Part shown: piece after piece, positions 1 through 8,451 of the stretch | How positions within the stretch are numbered: position 1 is the first letter of the stretch | How the letters are laid out: each line of letters starts with the position of its first letter | Assembly: GCF_902499045.1 (NCBI RefSeq) | Contig: NZ_CABVPL010000032.1 | Location: 1-64,000 of the forward strand | From: Burkholderia latens | Lineage (GTDB): Bacteria; Pseudomonadota; Gammaproteobacteria; Burkholderiales; Burkholderiaceae | Direction of reading: 5' to 3' | Length of the DNA: 64,000 nt | The notes under the pieces: generated by a model | What the model was told of the DNA's origin: nothing | The model's input: only the letters and a program-made list of their open reading frames with translations | Database searches by the model: none | Made by a program: the position numbers and the translations under genes

Positions 1-71
1 GCTTCATTTGCCGTGATCAGCTTATGGCGGGACTTCCACCCGCAGGAGTGCGCCCATGCTGGGCGCACACG

Positions 72-100
72 AAAAAAGGCGTGCCCGTGCCGGCACGCCT
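72..100 (-). terminator. Rho-independent terminator of the P460/hydrolase operon
   Basis: A perfect 9-bp stem (77-85 against 92-100) with a 6-nt loop is followed, in the minus-strand direction, by a run of T residues (72-76). It lies 29 bp past the stop of the P460-like gene, where transcription of this operon should end. Confidence 0.8.
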
Positions 101-128
101 TCCCGTCGAATGGCCTCGTCGGATCACG

Positions 129-668
129 TCACGGCGCGAGCCGCGTGAACACATAGTCGTGATTCTTCACGCGCGCCTGGTGACACGCGAAGCACGTCTG
201 GTGCTGACCGATATCGGCCGGCACGCCGTTGACGAAGCGCCCGAAGCCCCAGCCGCCCGTCGACGCATAGCGCCGCGAATCCTTCACCATCACCTGCACG
301 GTCGTTGCCTGGCCGGGCACCGTCGCCGGCGGGAACTCGTCCGACTGCTTGCGCTTGTACGCGAGCTTCACGAGGATCGTGCCGTCCGGGAACGGCAGCG
401 TCGATTTCTCCAGTGCCCGAATCGCGACCGGATTGCCGAGCACCACGCGCAACTCGTCGAGCGGCGCGGCCTCCTCGGCCGGTGCGACCATTTCCCACTT
501 CCGGTAGCCGGGCGGAATCGTCACGCCGTAGATCGGCGACGCGGCCGGCTTCGGCTGCTCGGCCAACGCAGCAGGACCGCTCGCGGCAAGCGCGCCGGCC
601 AGCAGCACGCTTGCGACGAGCACGCGGTGCGCACCGCCGCGGCGCAACACTCCAGTACGCGCGCGCAT
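129..668 (-). CDS. Cytochrome P460-family exported haem protein
   Basis: A 179-residue protein with an N-terminal export signal (basic stretch, then a hydrophobic segment ending in an Ala-rich cleavage region near residue 36) and a C-terminal CFACH haem c motif at about residues 159-163. This layout (beta-rich domain, single CxxCH near the C-terminus) is that of the cytochrome P460 family, which covers hydroxylamine-oxidising and cytochrome c'-beta proteins; the substrate here is unknown. The ATG at 668 overlaps the TGA of the upstream hydrolase by one base, with a GGAG eight bases upstream; a GTG at 671 is the alternative start. The overlap indicates translational coupling and cotranscription with that exported hydrolase. 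Family call is good, role unassigned. Confidence 0.75.
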   Translation of the reverse strand: MRARTGVLRRGGAHRVLVASVLLAGALAASGPAALAEQPKPAASPIYGVTIPPGYRKWEMVAPAEEAAPLDELRVVLGNPVAIRALEKSTLPFPDGTILVKLAYKRKQSDEFPPATVPGQATTVQVMVKDSRRYASTGGWGFGRFVNGVPADIGQHQTCFACHQARVKNHDYVFTRLAP

Positions 669-1711
669 CACAGATGCTCCACTTGCAGGATCGCGTCCGC
701 GAATGCCTGCGGCGCTTCCTGCGGCAGGTTATGGCCGATGCCGCCGGTGATCGTCCGATGTTGGTACTTGCCCGTGAACTTCTTCGCATAGGCGGCCGGT
801 TGCGGATGCGGCGCACCGTTCGCGTCGCCTTCCATCGTGATCGTCGGCACGGTGATCGCCGGGCCGGCCGCGAGACGCCGCTCGATGTCGTCGTATTGCG
901 CTTCGCCCTTCGCGAGGCCGAGGCGCCAGCGGTAGTTGTGGATCACGACGGCCACGTGGTCGGGGTTCCGGAACGACGCGGCGGTGCGCGCATAGGTGTC
1001 GTCGGAGAACTGCCACTTCGGCGACGCGAGTTGCCAGATCAGCTTGTTGAACGCATCGCGATTCTCCGCGTAGCCGAGCGCGCCGCGCTCGGTCGCGAAG
1101 TAGAACTGATACCACCACTGGAGTTCGGCCTGCGGCGGCAGCGGCTTGGCGTTCGCCGCCTGGCTGCCGATCAGGTAGCCGCTCACCGACACCAGCGCCT
1201 TCACGCGCTGCGGCCACAGTGCCGCGATCACGTCGGCCGTGCGCGCGCCCCAGTCGTAGCCGCCGAACACCGCGCTGTCGATCTTCAGCGCGTCCATCAG
1301 CGCGACGATGTCGACGGCCGTCACCGCCTGCTGGCCGTTGCGCACCGTGTCGGCCGAGCGGAACGTCGTCGATCCGTAGCCGCGCAGGTACGGCACGATC
1401 ACGCGATAGCCGGCCGCGGTGAGCAGCGGCGCGACTTCCGCGTAGCTGTAGATGTCGTACGGCCAACCGTGCAGCAGGAACACGACCGGGCCGTTCTTCG
1501 GGCCGAGATCCGCATACCCGACGTTCAGCACGCCCGCATCGATCTGGTGGATCGCGCCGAGCGACGCGGCGCCGGCCGCGCCCTTCGACGCCGATGCGGC
1601 AGGCGCCGGCTGCGCATTCGCGAGCGCGCTGAAGCCGAGGTCGGCAAGGCTCAGGCTCGCGAGCGTCGAACCCAGGATCAGGCGGCGGCGGGTGTTCACG
1701 GTATCAGGCAT
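668..1711 (-). CDS. Exported alpha/beta hydrolase
   Basis: A 347-residue alpha/beta-hydrolase-fold protein. The N-terminus carries an RRR-containing signal followed by a hydrophobic stretch, which looks like a twin-arginine export signal. The HGWPYD oxyanion region, the GYDWGA nucleophile elbow (Asp nucleophile, as in epoxide hydrolases and haloalkane dehalogenases, rather than Ser) and a late GGIGHN histidine motif are all visible. It may open an epoxide or cleave a halide or ester in the periplasm; the exact substrate cannot be read from sequence. GGAG lies eight bases before the ATG. It is the first gene of a two-gene operon with the P460-like protein and lies downstream of a second, unrelated-length epoxide hydrolase on the same strand. 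Confidence 0.8.
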   Translation of the reverse strand: MPDTVNTRRRLILGSTLASLSLADLGFSALANAQPAPAASASKGAAGAASLGAIHQIDAGVLNVGYADLGPKNGPVVFLLHGWPYDIYSYAEVAPLLTAAGYRVIVPYLRGYGSTTFRSADTVRNGQQAVTAVDIVALMDALKIDSAVFGGYDWGARTADVIAALWPQRVKALVSVSGYLIGSQAANAKPLPPQAELQWWYQFYFATERGALGYAENRDAFNKLIWQLASPKWQFSDDTYARTAASFRNPDHVAVVIHNYRWRLGLAKGEAQYDDIERRLAAGPAITVPTITMEGDANGAPHPQPAAYAKKFTGKYQHRTITGGIGHNLPQEAPQAFADAILQVEHL

Positions 1712-1977
1712 GATTCGTTCTCCATTGTCGATCGCTAAGGAAGGGATTCCGGTATCGCCAAATCACGCGGCGGCGCCTGGCACCGCGCCGCCGCGCGAAG
1801 CGCGTCACCGGTTTTATATCCGAACCATCGGGATGCTTTGTATCTCAACGTATCTGTGTTCGAGCCCGACAAACAGCGATTCAAAATCGCACGCGAACCG
1901 GCCGGTTCGCGGCCGGCGCGGGGGGACGGCGCGGTCGGCCGCGCCGGTTCGTCGCGCGTCACGCGATCCGGTTAGTC

Positions 1978-3255
1978 TCACGCACGCCGCAGCGGCCGGA
2001 ACCCCGCACGCACTTCGCGCGCAAACAGTTCCGGCTCCTCCCAGGCCGCGAAATGCCCGCCCTTGTCGACTTCGTTGAAGTAGATCAGGTTGTGATAGCT
2101 GCGCTCGGCCCAGCTGCGCGGCGCCTGGTAGATCTCGCCCGGGAACACCGTGATCGCCGCCGGCAGCGAGATGTCCACCGCGTTGAAGTTGTTCGAGTGA
2201 TCCTCCCAGTAGATCTGCGCGGACGACGTCGCGGTGTTGGTCAACCAGTACAACGAGATGTCGTCGAGAATCTCGTCGCGCGGAATCGAGCGTTCGGGCA
2301 CGCCGCCGCTGTAGGTCCACTGCGAGATCTTGTCGTACATCCATGCGGCCTGCCCCGACGGCGAATCGGCGAGCGCGTAGCCGACCGTCTGCGGACGCGT
2401 GACCATCATCGCCGAGTAGCCGCAGTTGTCGCGATAGAACGTCGCGAGTTTCTCGTACGCGGCCTTTTCCTTCGGCGACAGCGTCGCCGGCGCGGGTGCG
2501 TCGATCTGCAGCAGCGTCGCGATGTCAGGCGGCACCGTCGCCGGCATGTTCACGTGAATCCCGGCCAGGCCCTGCACGCGCTGCATCGCCATCCGGTGCG
2601 AGATCACCGAGCCGCAATCGCCGCCCTGCGACACGAAGCGCGTATAGCCGAGGCGCGCCATCAGCTCGCCCCATGCGCGCGCGATGTGGTCCGAGCCCCA
2701 GCCGGTCTTCGTCGGACGGCCCGAGAAACCGAAGCCCGGCAGCGACGGCACGACGACGTGGAATGCGTCGTCGGCGCTCGCCCCGTGCGCGGTCGGATCC
2801 GTCAGCGGGCCGATCGCCTTCAGCAGCTCGAAGATCGAACCGGGCCAGCCGTGCGTCATGATCATCGGCATCGCGTTCGCATGCCGCGAGCGCACGTGGA
2901 TGAAGTGAATGTCGAGCCCGTCGATTTCCGTGATGAACATCGGAAAACCGTTCAGGCGCGCCTCGCCCTTGCGCCAGTCGTAGTCGGTGCCCCAGTAGCG
3001 CAGCAGTGCCTGCATGCGCGCGAGCCCCACGCCCTGCGATTCGTCGGCGACGGTCTCGCGGCCCGGCCAGCGCGTCGCGGCGATGCGGCGGCGCAGGTCG
3101 GCCAGTGCTTCGTCGGGGATATGGGCGGTGAACGGGCGTATCGCGTCGCCGCCGGTTGCCGCATGCAGCGCGGTCGGCAGCATCGCGGATACGCCGGCGG
3201 CCACGGAACTCGCCAGCAGGTGGCGACGCATCGGGGAAAACGGTGTGGAAGACAT
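1978..3255 (-). CDS. Exported epoxide hydrolase (microsomal-type N-terminal domain)
   Basis: About 425 residues. An N-terminal signal with paired arginines (MRRHLLASS region) suggests Tat export. After it comes the N-terminal lid domain typical of microsomal-type epoxide hydrolases (FTAHIPDEAL then DLRRRI, ATRWPG), then the alpha/beta hydrolase domain with HGWPGS (oxyanion hole), QGGDCG (Asp nucleophile) and a C-terminal GGHFAAWEEP segment with the catalytic His. A longer frame upstream to 3324 exists, but the ATG at 3255 has an AGGAG nine bases before it and begins the signal peptide, so it was chosen. The likely reaction is hydrolysis of an epoxide to a diol; the real substrate is unknown. 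It is separated from the next gene by a 266-bp gap with no other gene. Confidence 0.82.
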   Translation of the reverse strand: MSSTPFSPMRRHLLASSVAAGVSAMLPTALHAATGGDAIRPFTAHIPDEALADLRRRIAATRWPGRETVADESQGVGLARMQALLRYWGTDYDWRKGEARLNGFPMFITEIDGLDIHFIHVRSRHANAMPMIMTHGWPGSIFELLKAIGPLTDPTAHGASADDAFHVVVPSLPGFGFSGRPTKTGWGSDHIARAWGELMARLGYTRFVSQGGDCGSVISHRMAMQRVQGLAGIHVNMPATVPPDIATLLQIDAPAPATLSPKEKAAYEKLATFYRDNCGYSAMMVTRPQTVGYALADSPSGQAAWMYDKISQWTYSGGVPERSIPRDEILDDISLYWLTNTATSSAQIYWEDHSNNFNAVDISLPAAITVFPGEIYQAPRSWAERSYHNLIYFNEVDKGGHFAAWEEPELFAREVRAGFRPLRRA

Positions 3256-3425
3256 CGTTCGGCATCTCCTTTCGTGAAGTGGAAAGTGAACATGCCGCGC
3301 GCCCGGACGCGCATTCGCTTTCATTCGGGCACGCGGGTCATGCGGCGTTGCCCATTTGAAAGGTCTGATGTATCGGAGATGTGTCTGGTTTGTACGCGTT
3401 TGTAGCGAGTGGGCGCGAGTCGCCG

Positions 3426-4028
3426 TCAGGGCGCGACCCAGCGGCCTTCGTAGCCGTCGCCGTTCACATCGAAGACGGCGCGGCGATGGCCGCTGCGCGC
3501 GAGCTCGAGCCAGTCGATGCGCGTCACCGCGACATGGACCAGGCAGAAGTTTCGATAGCCGTTGTCGTCGGCGGCGGTGTCCGTGGCTGGACTCGCCGCG
3601 ATGCGCGCGTTTTCAGGCGATGCGATCGGCGTGCCCGGACGCAACGGTGCGCGGTACAGCAACAGCGTATGCGGACGGCTCGATTGCCAGACCGCGCGAC
3701 GCTGCGCGTCGTCTTCGCAGATCGATGCCACGCCTTCCGCTCGAATCTGCACGAGCGAATCGAGATCGTTCGCGACGATCGCGATGCGCGGATCGCGGCG
3801 CAACTCCGCCACCTTCTCCGAGCGCGCATCGGTATGGAACGCGAGCTGGCGAGTCGCACGATTCACTTGCCGCAACACGACCGTGCGCACCTTCGGCCCG
3901 CCGTCGAGGCCGAGCGTCGCGGCCTGCAGCATCGTGAACGGCGAGCGCCGTTCGCCGACGCCGGATTCGACACACGACCACACACGGTCGTAGAGTTGCG
4001 CGAGCGATTCGGGAGCGGAAGCGGACAT
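3426..4028 (-). CDS. Pyridoxamine 5'-phosphate oxidase-family FMN-binding protein
   Basis: A 200-residue split-barrel flavin-binding protein. The middle has VRTVVLRQV and the FHTDARSEKV/ELRRDPRIAIV pattern that binds FMN in the PNPOx-like family, followed by a region ending in GRWVAP. True PdxH enzymes share this fold but are longer and have a conserved C-terminal RLxP motif that is not obvious here, so this may be a heme/F420-independent flavin reductase or an uncharacterised PNPOx-like oxidase. The internal ATG at 4028 was preferred over the longer frame because homology begins there. It sits downstream of an aminotransferase (a PLP enzyme), which makes a link to B6 metabolism possible but unproven. 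Confidence 0.7.
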   Translation of the reverse strand: MSASAPESLAQLYDRVWSCVESGVGERRSPFTMLQAATLGLDGGPKVRTVVLRQVNRATRQLAFHTDARSEKVAELRRDPRIAIVANDLDSLVQIRAEGVASICEDDAQRRAVWQSSRPHTLLLYRAPLRPGTPIASPENARIAASPATDTAADDNGYRNFCLVHVAVTRIDWLELARSGHRRAVFDVNGDGYEGRWVAP

Positions 4029-4125
4029 GTTGGCGCGGCGATGTTGCGGGACTCGATCGCGCCAGCTTACCCGTTTCGGCGGCCATGCGCCGCCGGCCTG
4101 CGATGCGAGCCCGCTGCCGCCGGCT

Positions 4126-4323
4126 TCAGTTGTAGCCGAGGACGACCGCCGCCGCGTCGCTGGCGTCGCTCGCGTCGCTCGGCTCCGCACCGAAGCGGCC
4201 GAGCACGTCGGCGACGTACTCCGGCCCCGCGCTGATCTGTGACGACCGGTGCTCGACGGGGCGGATGTCGGCCACGCCGGGCGCTTGATCGAGCCGTGCG
4301 GGTGCGTTGATGACGATGTTCAT
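4126..4323 (-). CDS. Small hypothetical protein downstream of aminotransferase
   Basis: A 65-residue protein of unknown function. It starts 12 bp after the aminotransferase stop, with a GGAG eight bases before the ATG, so it looks like a real second gene of that operon. No signal or membrane segment is seen. The tail holds a short SDASDASDA repeat encoded by a 9-bp tandem repeat (about 4156-4182), then ends in a hydrophobic VVLGYN. The family was not recognised; a regulatory partner or accessory peptide of the aminotransferase is possible but unsupported. Confidence 0.55.
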   Translation of the reverse strand: MNIVINAPARLDQAPGVADIRPVEHRSSQISAGPEYVADVLGRFGAEPSDASDASDAAAVVLGYN

Positions 4324-4335
4324 CGATGTGTCTCC

Positions 4336-5535
4336 TCACGCGGCCAGCGCCGCTCCATATGCGCGCACCAGGCGCGCGACGCCCTCCCGGATCGCATCGA
4401 CGTCCGGCGCGGCGAACGACAGGCGCAGCGATGCGGCATCGACGTTGTCCGCGAAGAACGCGTTGCCCGGCACGAAGACCACCTTGTTCGCGATCGCCTG
4501 TTGCAGCAGCACGTCCGACGGCACCGCGCCGATCCGCGCCCACACGAACATCCCGCCTTCCGGACGATGGAATGCGATCGCGTCGCCGAAGCCGTCGCGC
4601 AGCGCGTCGCACATCGCATCGCATTTGCGCCGGTACGCCGCCGTGATGCGCGGCAGATGGCGTTCGAGCGCGCCGTCGGCGAGATACTCGGCGGCGGTCG
4701 CTTGCGTCCACGGCGTGCTGCACAGGTCGACCGTCTGTTTCGCGATCACGCAGCGTCGCGCGATCTCGGCCGGTGCGATCGTCCAGCCCACGCGCAGCCC
4801 CGGCGCGACGATTTTCGACAGGCTCGCGAAGTGCACGATCCAGTCGCGCGCGCCTTCGACTTCGCTCGCGAGCGCGAGCATCGACGGCACCGGTTCGCCC
4901 GCGAAGCGCAGATCGCCGTACGGGTCGTCCTCGACGATCAGGAAACGGTATTGCACCGCGAGACGCAGCAGCTTCAGCCGGCGTTCGCGCGTGAGCGTCG
5001 CGCCGGTCGGGTTCGCGAAGGTCGGGACCGTGTAGAGCAGCTTCGGCTGCACGATATCCCCGGACGCGAGTTGCGACGCGAGACGGTCGACGTCGAGGCC
5101 GGCGCCGTCGACCGGAATCGTCACGATCCGCGCCTGTTGCAGACGCATCGCCGACAGCGTTGCCGGATACGCCGGTTGTTCGGTCAGCACGACGTCGCCC
5201 GGCGCGACCAACACGCGCAGCAGCAGATCGAGGCCTTGTTGAGAGCCGGTGGTCACGAGCAGCTCGGCCGGCGTACAAATCACGTTGCGGCGCGCCATCA
5301 ATGCGATCAGTTGCTGCTTCAGTTCCGCGAGGCCGTCGGTCGGGCCGTATTGCAGGCAACGCACCGGCCGTGCGTACGCGCGTTCGGCGGCGGCGTTCAG
5401 GCCGTCGACGTCGAACAGGTCGCTCGCCGGGTAGCCGCCCGCGAAGGAGATCATCCCCGGTTCGGACAGGTATTTGAACAGCTCGCGGATCGGCGAACCG
5501 GCTGGATTCTGGAATGAGGGCGTGAACGCGTACAT
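4336..5535 (-). CDS. PLP-dependent class I/II aminotransferase
   Basis: A 399-residue fold-type I aminotransferase resembling the 2-aminoadipate/LysN and MocR-catalytic-domain group, but without a GntR DNA-binding domain. Visible motifs are TTGSQQGLDLL (cofactor phosphate binding), TVPTFANPTG (substrate/cofactor contact), IVEDDPYGD (Asp that binds the pyridine nitrogen) and SLSKIVAPGLRVGW (Schiff-base Lys). The usual length for the family is 390-400, so it is complete. No strong ribosome-binding site lies before the chosen ATG. It probably transaminates an amino acid with 2-oxoglutarate; the substrate is not determined. It is followed closely by a 65-residue protein and then by the FMN protein. 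Confidence 0.85.
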   Translation of the reverse strand: MYAFTPSFQNPAGSPIRELFKYLSEPGMISFAGGYPASDLFDVDGLNAAAERAYARPVRCLQYGPTDGLAELKQQLIALMARRNVICTPAELLVTTGSQQGLDLLLRVLVAPGDVVLTEQPAYPATLSAMRLQQARIVTIPVDGAGLDVDRLASQLASGDIVQPKLLYTVPTFANPTGATLTRERRLKLLRLAVQYRFLIVEDDPYGDLRFAGEPVPSMLALASEVEGARDWIVHFASLSKIVAPGLRVGWTIAPAEIARRCVIAKQTVDLCSTPWTQATAAEYLADGALERHLPRITAAYRRKCDAMCDALRDGFGDAIAFHRPEGGMFVWARIGAVPSDVLLQQAIANKVVFVPGNAFFADNVDAASLRLSFAAPDVDAIREGVARLVRAYGAALAA

Positions 5536-5700
5536 GTCGTCGTGAACTGGATGGCAGCGGCGGCCGGGATAGCCGACGGGTGCCGCCCGCCAACGCGCGT
5601 CTCGCGCCGGCGGCGGGAATTCGAGCCACGATTGTCGACAGCCATTAACGCTGCGGCAAACGATATCTATGCACTAGGTCTTGCGGTTTGGTCATCAATT

Positions 5701-5721
5701 GGCGCGCGACGAACGCGCGCC
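5701..5721 (-). terminator. GC-rich hairpin at the end of the polyyne-type operon
   Basis: A perfect 8-bp inverted repeat (5701-5708 against 5714-5721) with a 5-nt loop lies 30 bp downstream of the last small gene of the large minus-strand cluster. No T-run follows, so a simple intrinsic terminator is doubtful; an RNA-stabilising 3' hairpin is equally possible. Confidence 0.4.
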
Positions 5722-5751
5722 TTCGTTCGACGGTTCCGGCAACCCGGCTCG

Positions 5752-5985
5752 TCATCGGTAAGGCGAGCCGTTCACTCCGCCGCCCGCCGTAGCGCGCTGC
5801 CCGTTCGGAGGCGATATGCCGTTGCGGACATAGCCGGCAATCGCCTCGAGCACGCCGAGATCGAGATCCTGCACGCGGTCGGCGCCGAAATGAGACAACC
5901 ACTTGCGCGCAAGTTCCGCGTGCGTTGCCGTATGCGCGGTCGCGGCAAGCGCACTCAGGTCTTCCAGTGCTGAACGCTGGTCCAT
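5752..5985 (-). CDS. Small hypothetical protein, last gene of the polyyne-type cluster
   Basis: A 77-residue protein not recognised as any family. It follows the thiolase after 60 bp and has a GGAG about six bases upstream of the ATG, so translation is plausible. The first 50 residues look helical and soluble (AELARKWLSHFGADRV pattern), the last 25 are Gly/Pro-rich and probably disordered. No export signal. Its position as the distal gene of a quorum-controlled biosynthetic run suggests an accessory or resistance-related role, but nothing in the sequence states it. Confidence 0.5.
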   Translation of the reverse strand: MDQRSALEDLSALAATAHTATHAELARKWLSHFGADRVQDLDLGVLEAIAGYVRNGISPPNGQRATAGGGVNGSPYR

Positions 5986-6045
5986 GTGTTCTCCGTGGTG
6001 GCTGATGGCCGGACGCTGCCGGCTATCGTCGAGACCGGGATGCCG

Positions 6046-7230
6046 TCAGACGGCTTCCAGCGCAATGGCGATGCCTTGCCCGCCGCCGATGCACAACGTC
6101 ACGATGCCGCGCTTGATGCCGTCACGGCGCATCGAATGCGCAAGGCGAGTCGTCAAGACGGCGCCGGTCGCGCCGATCGCGTGGCCGTGCGCGATCGCTC
6201 CGCCTTCGACATTGACCAACGCTTCGTCGATGCCGAGTTCTCGCACGACCGCGATCGGTACGGCGGCAAAGGCCTCGTTGATCTCGAAACGCTCCACGTC
6301 GTTCAACGACCAGCCGGCACGGGCAAGCGCCATCCTTACCGCCGGCACGGGCCCGAGTCCGAACATGCCCGGCTCGACCGCGCCCACGCCGTAGGCCACG
6401 AGCGTGGCGATCGGCTCGATCCCGTGCGTGTCGGCATACCGCCGCTCGGCCACGATCATCGCTGCCGCACCGCTGTTCAGTCCGGGCGCATTGCCCGCGG
6501 TGATCGTGCCGTCGGATCGGAACGCGGGTTTCAATTTGGCAAGCGACTCGAACGTCGTGTCCGGACGCGGCTGCTCGTCGCGCTCGAATCGGACGGTTTG
6601 TTTGCGCCCGTCGATCTCGACCGCGACGAGTTCGGCGTCGAACGCTCCGCGTTCCCGAGCGTCCGCGAAGCGCTTTTGCGACCGCTCCGCCCACCGGTCC
6701 TGCTGCTCACGCGTGATGCCCATCGCTGAAACGAGATCTTCCGTGTGCCACCCGGAATGCCGGCTCGAGAACGCGTCGACGAGACCGTCCCCGAGCATGC
6801 TGTCGACGATCTCGGCATTGCCCATCCGATGGCCCCATCGGCCGCTTTCCAGCAGATACGGCGCGCGCTCCATGCTCTCCATTCCGCCCGCCGCCGCGAC
6901 CTCGCCGAATCCGAGCCAGATTTCCTGCGCCGCATTCACGATGGCCTGGGCGCCGGAGCCGCACACGCGATTCACCGTAAACGCGGGTACGGCCACGGGA
7001 ATCCCTCCAGCGACCGCCGCCTGACGCGCGGGATTCATCTTGTTGCCGGCCTGGACGACGTTGCCCATCACGACCGACGCCAGCGCCGCCGGATCGACGT
7101 TGCTGCGATGTACCGCTTCGCGCAACGCGACTGCACCGAGCGCCGTCGCCGCAACGTCCTTCAACGTGCCGCCAAACGCGCCGATGGGCGTCCTGACGGG
7201 ACTGCAGATCACTACCTGTCGAGCAACCAT
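6046..7230 (-). CDS. Acetyl-CoA acetyltransferase (thiolase), candidate self-resistance enzyme
   Basis: A 394-residue thiolase II family protein, full length. The acyl-accepting Cys lies in NRVCGSGAQ (about residue 90); the GGAIAHGHAIGATGA block gives the catalytic His and the late CIGGGQGIA gives the second catalytic Cys. The normal reaction joins two acetyl-CoA to acetoacetyl-CoA or the reverse. The frame runs upstream to 7458, but the ATG at 7230 starts the conserved domain and has GGAG seven bases before it. Within a polyyne cluster a spare thiolase is meaningful: polyynes are known to alkylate the thiolase active-site Cys, and a cluster-borne thiolase (MasL, massilin cluster) protects its producer. 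That role here is inference; a beta-oxidation role in chain trimming is the alternative. Confidence 0.88.
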   Translation of the reverse strand: MVARQVVICSPVRTPIGAFGGTLKDVAATALGAVALREAVHRSNVDPAALASVVMGNVVQAGNKMNPARQAAVAGGIPVAVPAFTVNRVCGSGAQAIVNAAQEIWLGFGEVAAAGGMESMERAPYLLESGRWGHRMGNAEIVDSMLGDGLVDAFSSRHSGWHTEDLVSAMGITREQQDRWAERSQKRFADARERGAFDAELVAVEIDGRKQTVRFERDEQPRPDTTFESLAKLKPAFRSDGTITAGNAPGLNSGAAAMIVAERRYADTHGIEPIATLVAYGVGAVEPGMFGLGPVPAVRMALARAGWSLNDVERFEINEAFAAVPIAVVRELGIDEALVNVEGGAIAHGHAIGATGAVLTTRLAHSMRRDGIKRGIVTLCIGGGQGIAIALEAV

Positions 7231-7345
7231 TTCAACACTCCATTCAAAGGCCGGTTCCTGCGGACCGGATGCCGCCGCACCGCCGCGCGCCGCTTCCGGG
7301 AAAGGAATGCTGCTTCCCGAGGCGCGGCGCGCCCCTCCCGCCGCG

Positions 7346-7531
7346 TCAGATCGAAACCATTTCGAAGTCCTCCTTGCCGACGCCGCACTCGGGACACTTC
7401 CATTTGGCCGGAATGTCTTCCCAGCGCGTGCCCGGTGCGATGCCGTCTTCCGGCGCACCCTGTTCTTCCGAGTAAATCCAGCCGCACACCAGACACATCA
7501 ACGTGCGCATTTCCACCGCTGTCGTGCTCAT
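7346..7531 (-). CDS. Rubredoxin
   Basis: A 61-residue rubredoxin with the two iron-binding pairs CLVCGW and CPECG and the PEDGIAPGTRWEDIPAKWKCP core. It is a small one-electron carrier; rubredoxins of the AlkG type feed membrane di-iron desaturases and hydroxylases. The ATG at 7531 overlaps the TGA of the upstream hydrolase by four bases. It sits in the same operon as four membrane desaturases, so it is the likely electron donor for alkyne formation. No rubredoxin reductase is present in the window, so a housekeeping reductase must serve it. Confidence 0.95.
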   Translation of the reverse strand: MSTTAVEMRTLMCLVCGWIYSEEQGAPEDGIAPGTRWEDIPAKWKCPECGVGKEDFEMVSI

Positions 7532-8451
7532 CTCGCCAACTCTCCAAAATTCGACGTCTGTCGCGTCACGAATTCGCACACCTGCTCGCGCACCCTCGCA
7601 TCCGACAGGATTCTCCCGTGCCCCGCGCCCGGCGCCGGCCACAGCGTCGCCTCCTGCAGGCCGGCCACCACGCGCTGCGCCTCGCAGTACGGCACCACCG
7701 CATCAGCCGGGTCGTGCACGACCAGTACCGGGACGTCCAGCGACGCGCCGCGCGCGAGAATGTCCCAGTGGCTGACCGGCACGCCGTTGCGCCGCTGCAG
7801 CTCCGCATAGACGCGCTCGATCACCGGGCGCGGGAACGCCATGTCGCGGCTGGCCCAGCGCTCCAGCACCTCGGTCAGCCCGCTCGTCGGGGCGATCAGT
7901 ACGATGCAGCGCAGCGACGCGCGGCGCGAGCGCTCCGCGAGCGCCGAGACCGCCGCGATCGAACCGAGCGAATGCGCGATCACCACTTGCGCGCCGTCGA
8001 TCGCATCCAGCACCGCGCCCGTCGCGCGGGTGAACTGCGTCATCGTCGTATGCTTGCCTGGCGACCGGCCGTGCGCCGGCGCGTCGAACGCCGCGACCGA
8101 GAAGCCCAGCGCCTGCATCGGCTTCACGAAGCTCAGCATGCTGCTGCTGTCGGTGCCCCAGCCGTGCACGAGGAGCACCCGCGACGCACCGCCGTCCCAG
8201 CAATACGCGCGATCGATGTCCTCGTTGCCGTCGATGAACGCCTCTTTCGCACCGAGCGGCACGCGATCGCTGACGGCCAGCCCATAACCGCGCGTGAAGC
8301 CGAACGCGTCGGCCGCCCGCCGCCCCGCGGCGTGCGGTGCAAACGCATTCAGCACCCGGAACGCGCGCCGGCCGAGCCGGACGCGCAACGATGGGGCCTT
8401 CGGCTTGCGCCGCGCGATCGGCGAAACGTCGGTACGGTTCGCAGTCGCCAT
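7528..8451 (-). CDS. Alpha/beta hydrolase, probable polyyne-releasing thioesterase
   Basis: A 307-residue cytosolic alpha/beta hydrolase. LLVHGWGTD is the oxyanion region, IAHSLGS the Ser nucleophile elbow, VVHDPADAVVP carries the Asp and GAGHGRIL the catalytic His. A basic N-terminus (RRKPKAPSLRVRLGRR) could bind membrane or carrier protein. Its place directly after the third desaturase and before rubredoxin matches the hydrolase/thioesterase of characterised polyyne clusters, which frees the finished chain from the acyl carrier protein. The ATG at 8451 shares one base with the desaturase stop (TGATG), and its own stop overlaps the rubredoxin start, so the three genes are translationally coupled. 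Confidence 0.85.
   Translation of the reverse strand: MATANRTDVSPIARRKPKAPSLRVRLGRRAFRVLNAFAPHAAGRRAADAFGFTRGYGLAVSDRVPLGAKEAFIDGNEDIDRAYCWDGGASRVLLVHGWGTDSSSMLSFVKPMQALGFSVAAFDAPAHGRSPGKHTTMTQFTRATGAVLDAIDGAQVVIAHSLGSIAAVSALAERSRRASLRCIVLIAPTSGLTEVLERWASRDMAFPRPVIERVYAELQRRNGVPVSHWDILARGASLDVPVLVVHDPADAVVPYCEAQRVVAGLQEATLWPAPGAGHGRILSDARVREQVCEFVTRQTSNFGELAR

Noticed and set aside
305-1738. Long plus-strand open frame opposite the hydrolase gene
   Set aside because: High-GC antisense frame with Arg-rich composition and no domain; the opposite strand encodes a clear alpha/beta hydrolase.
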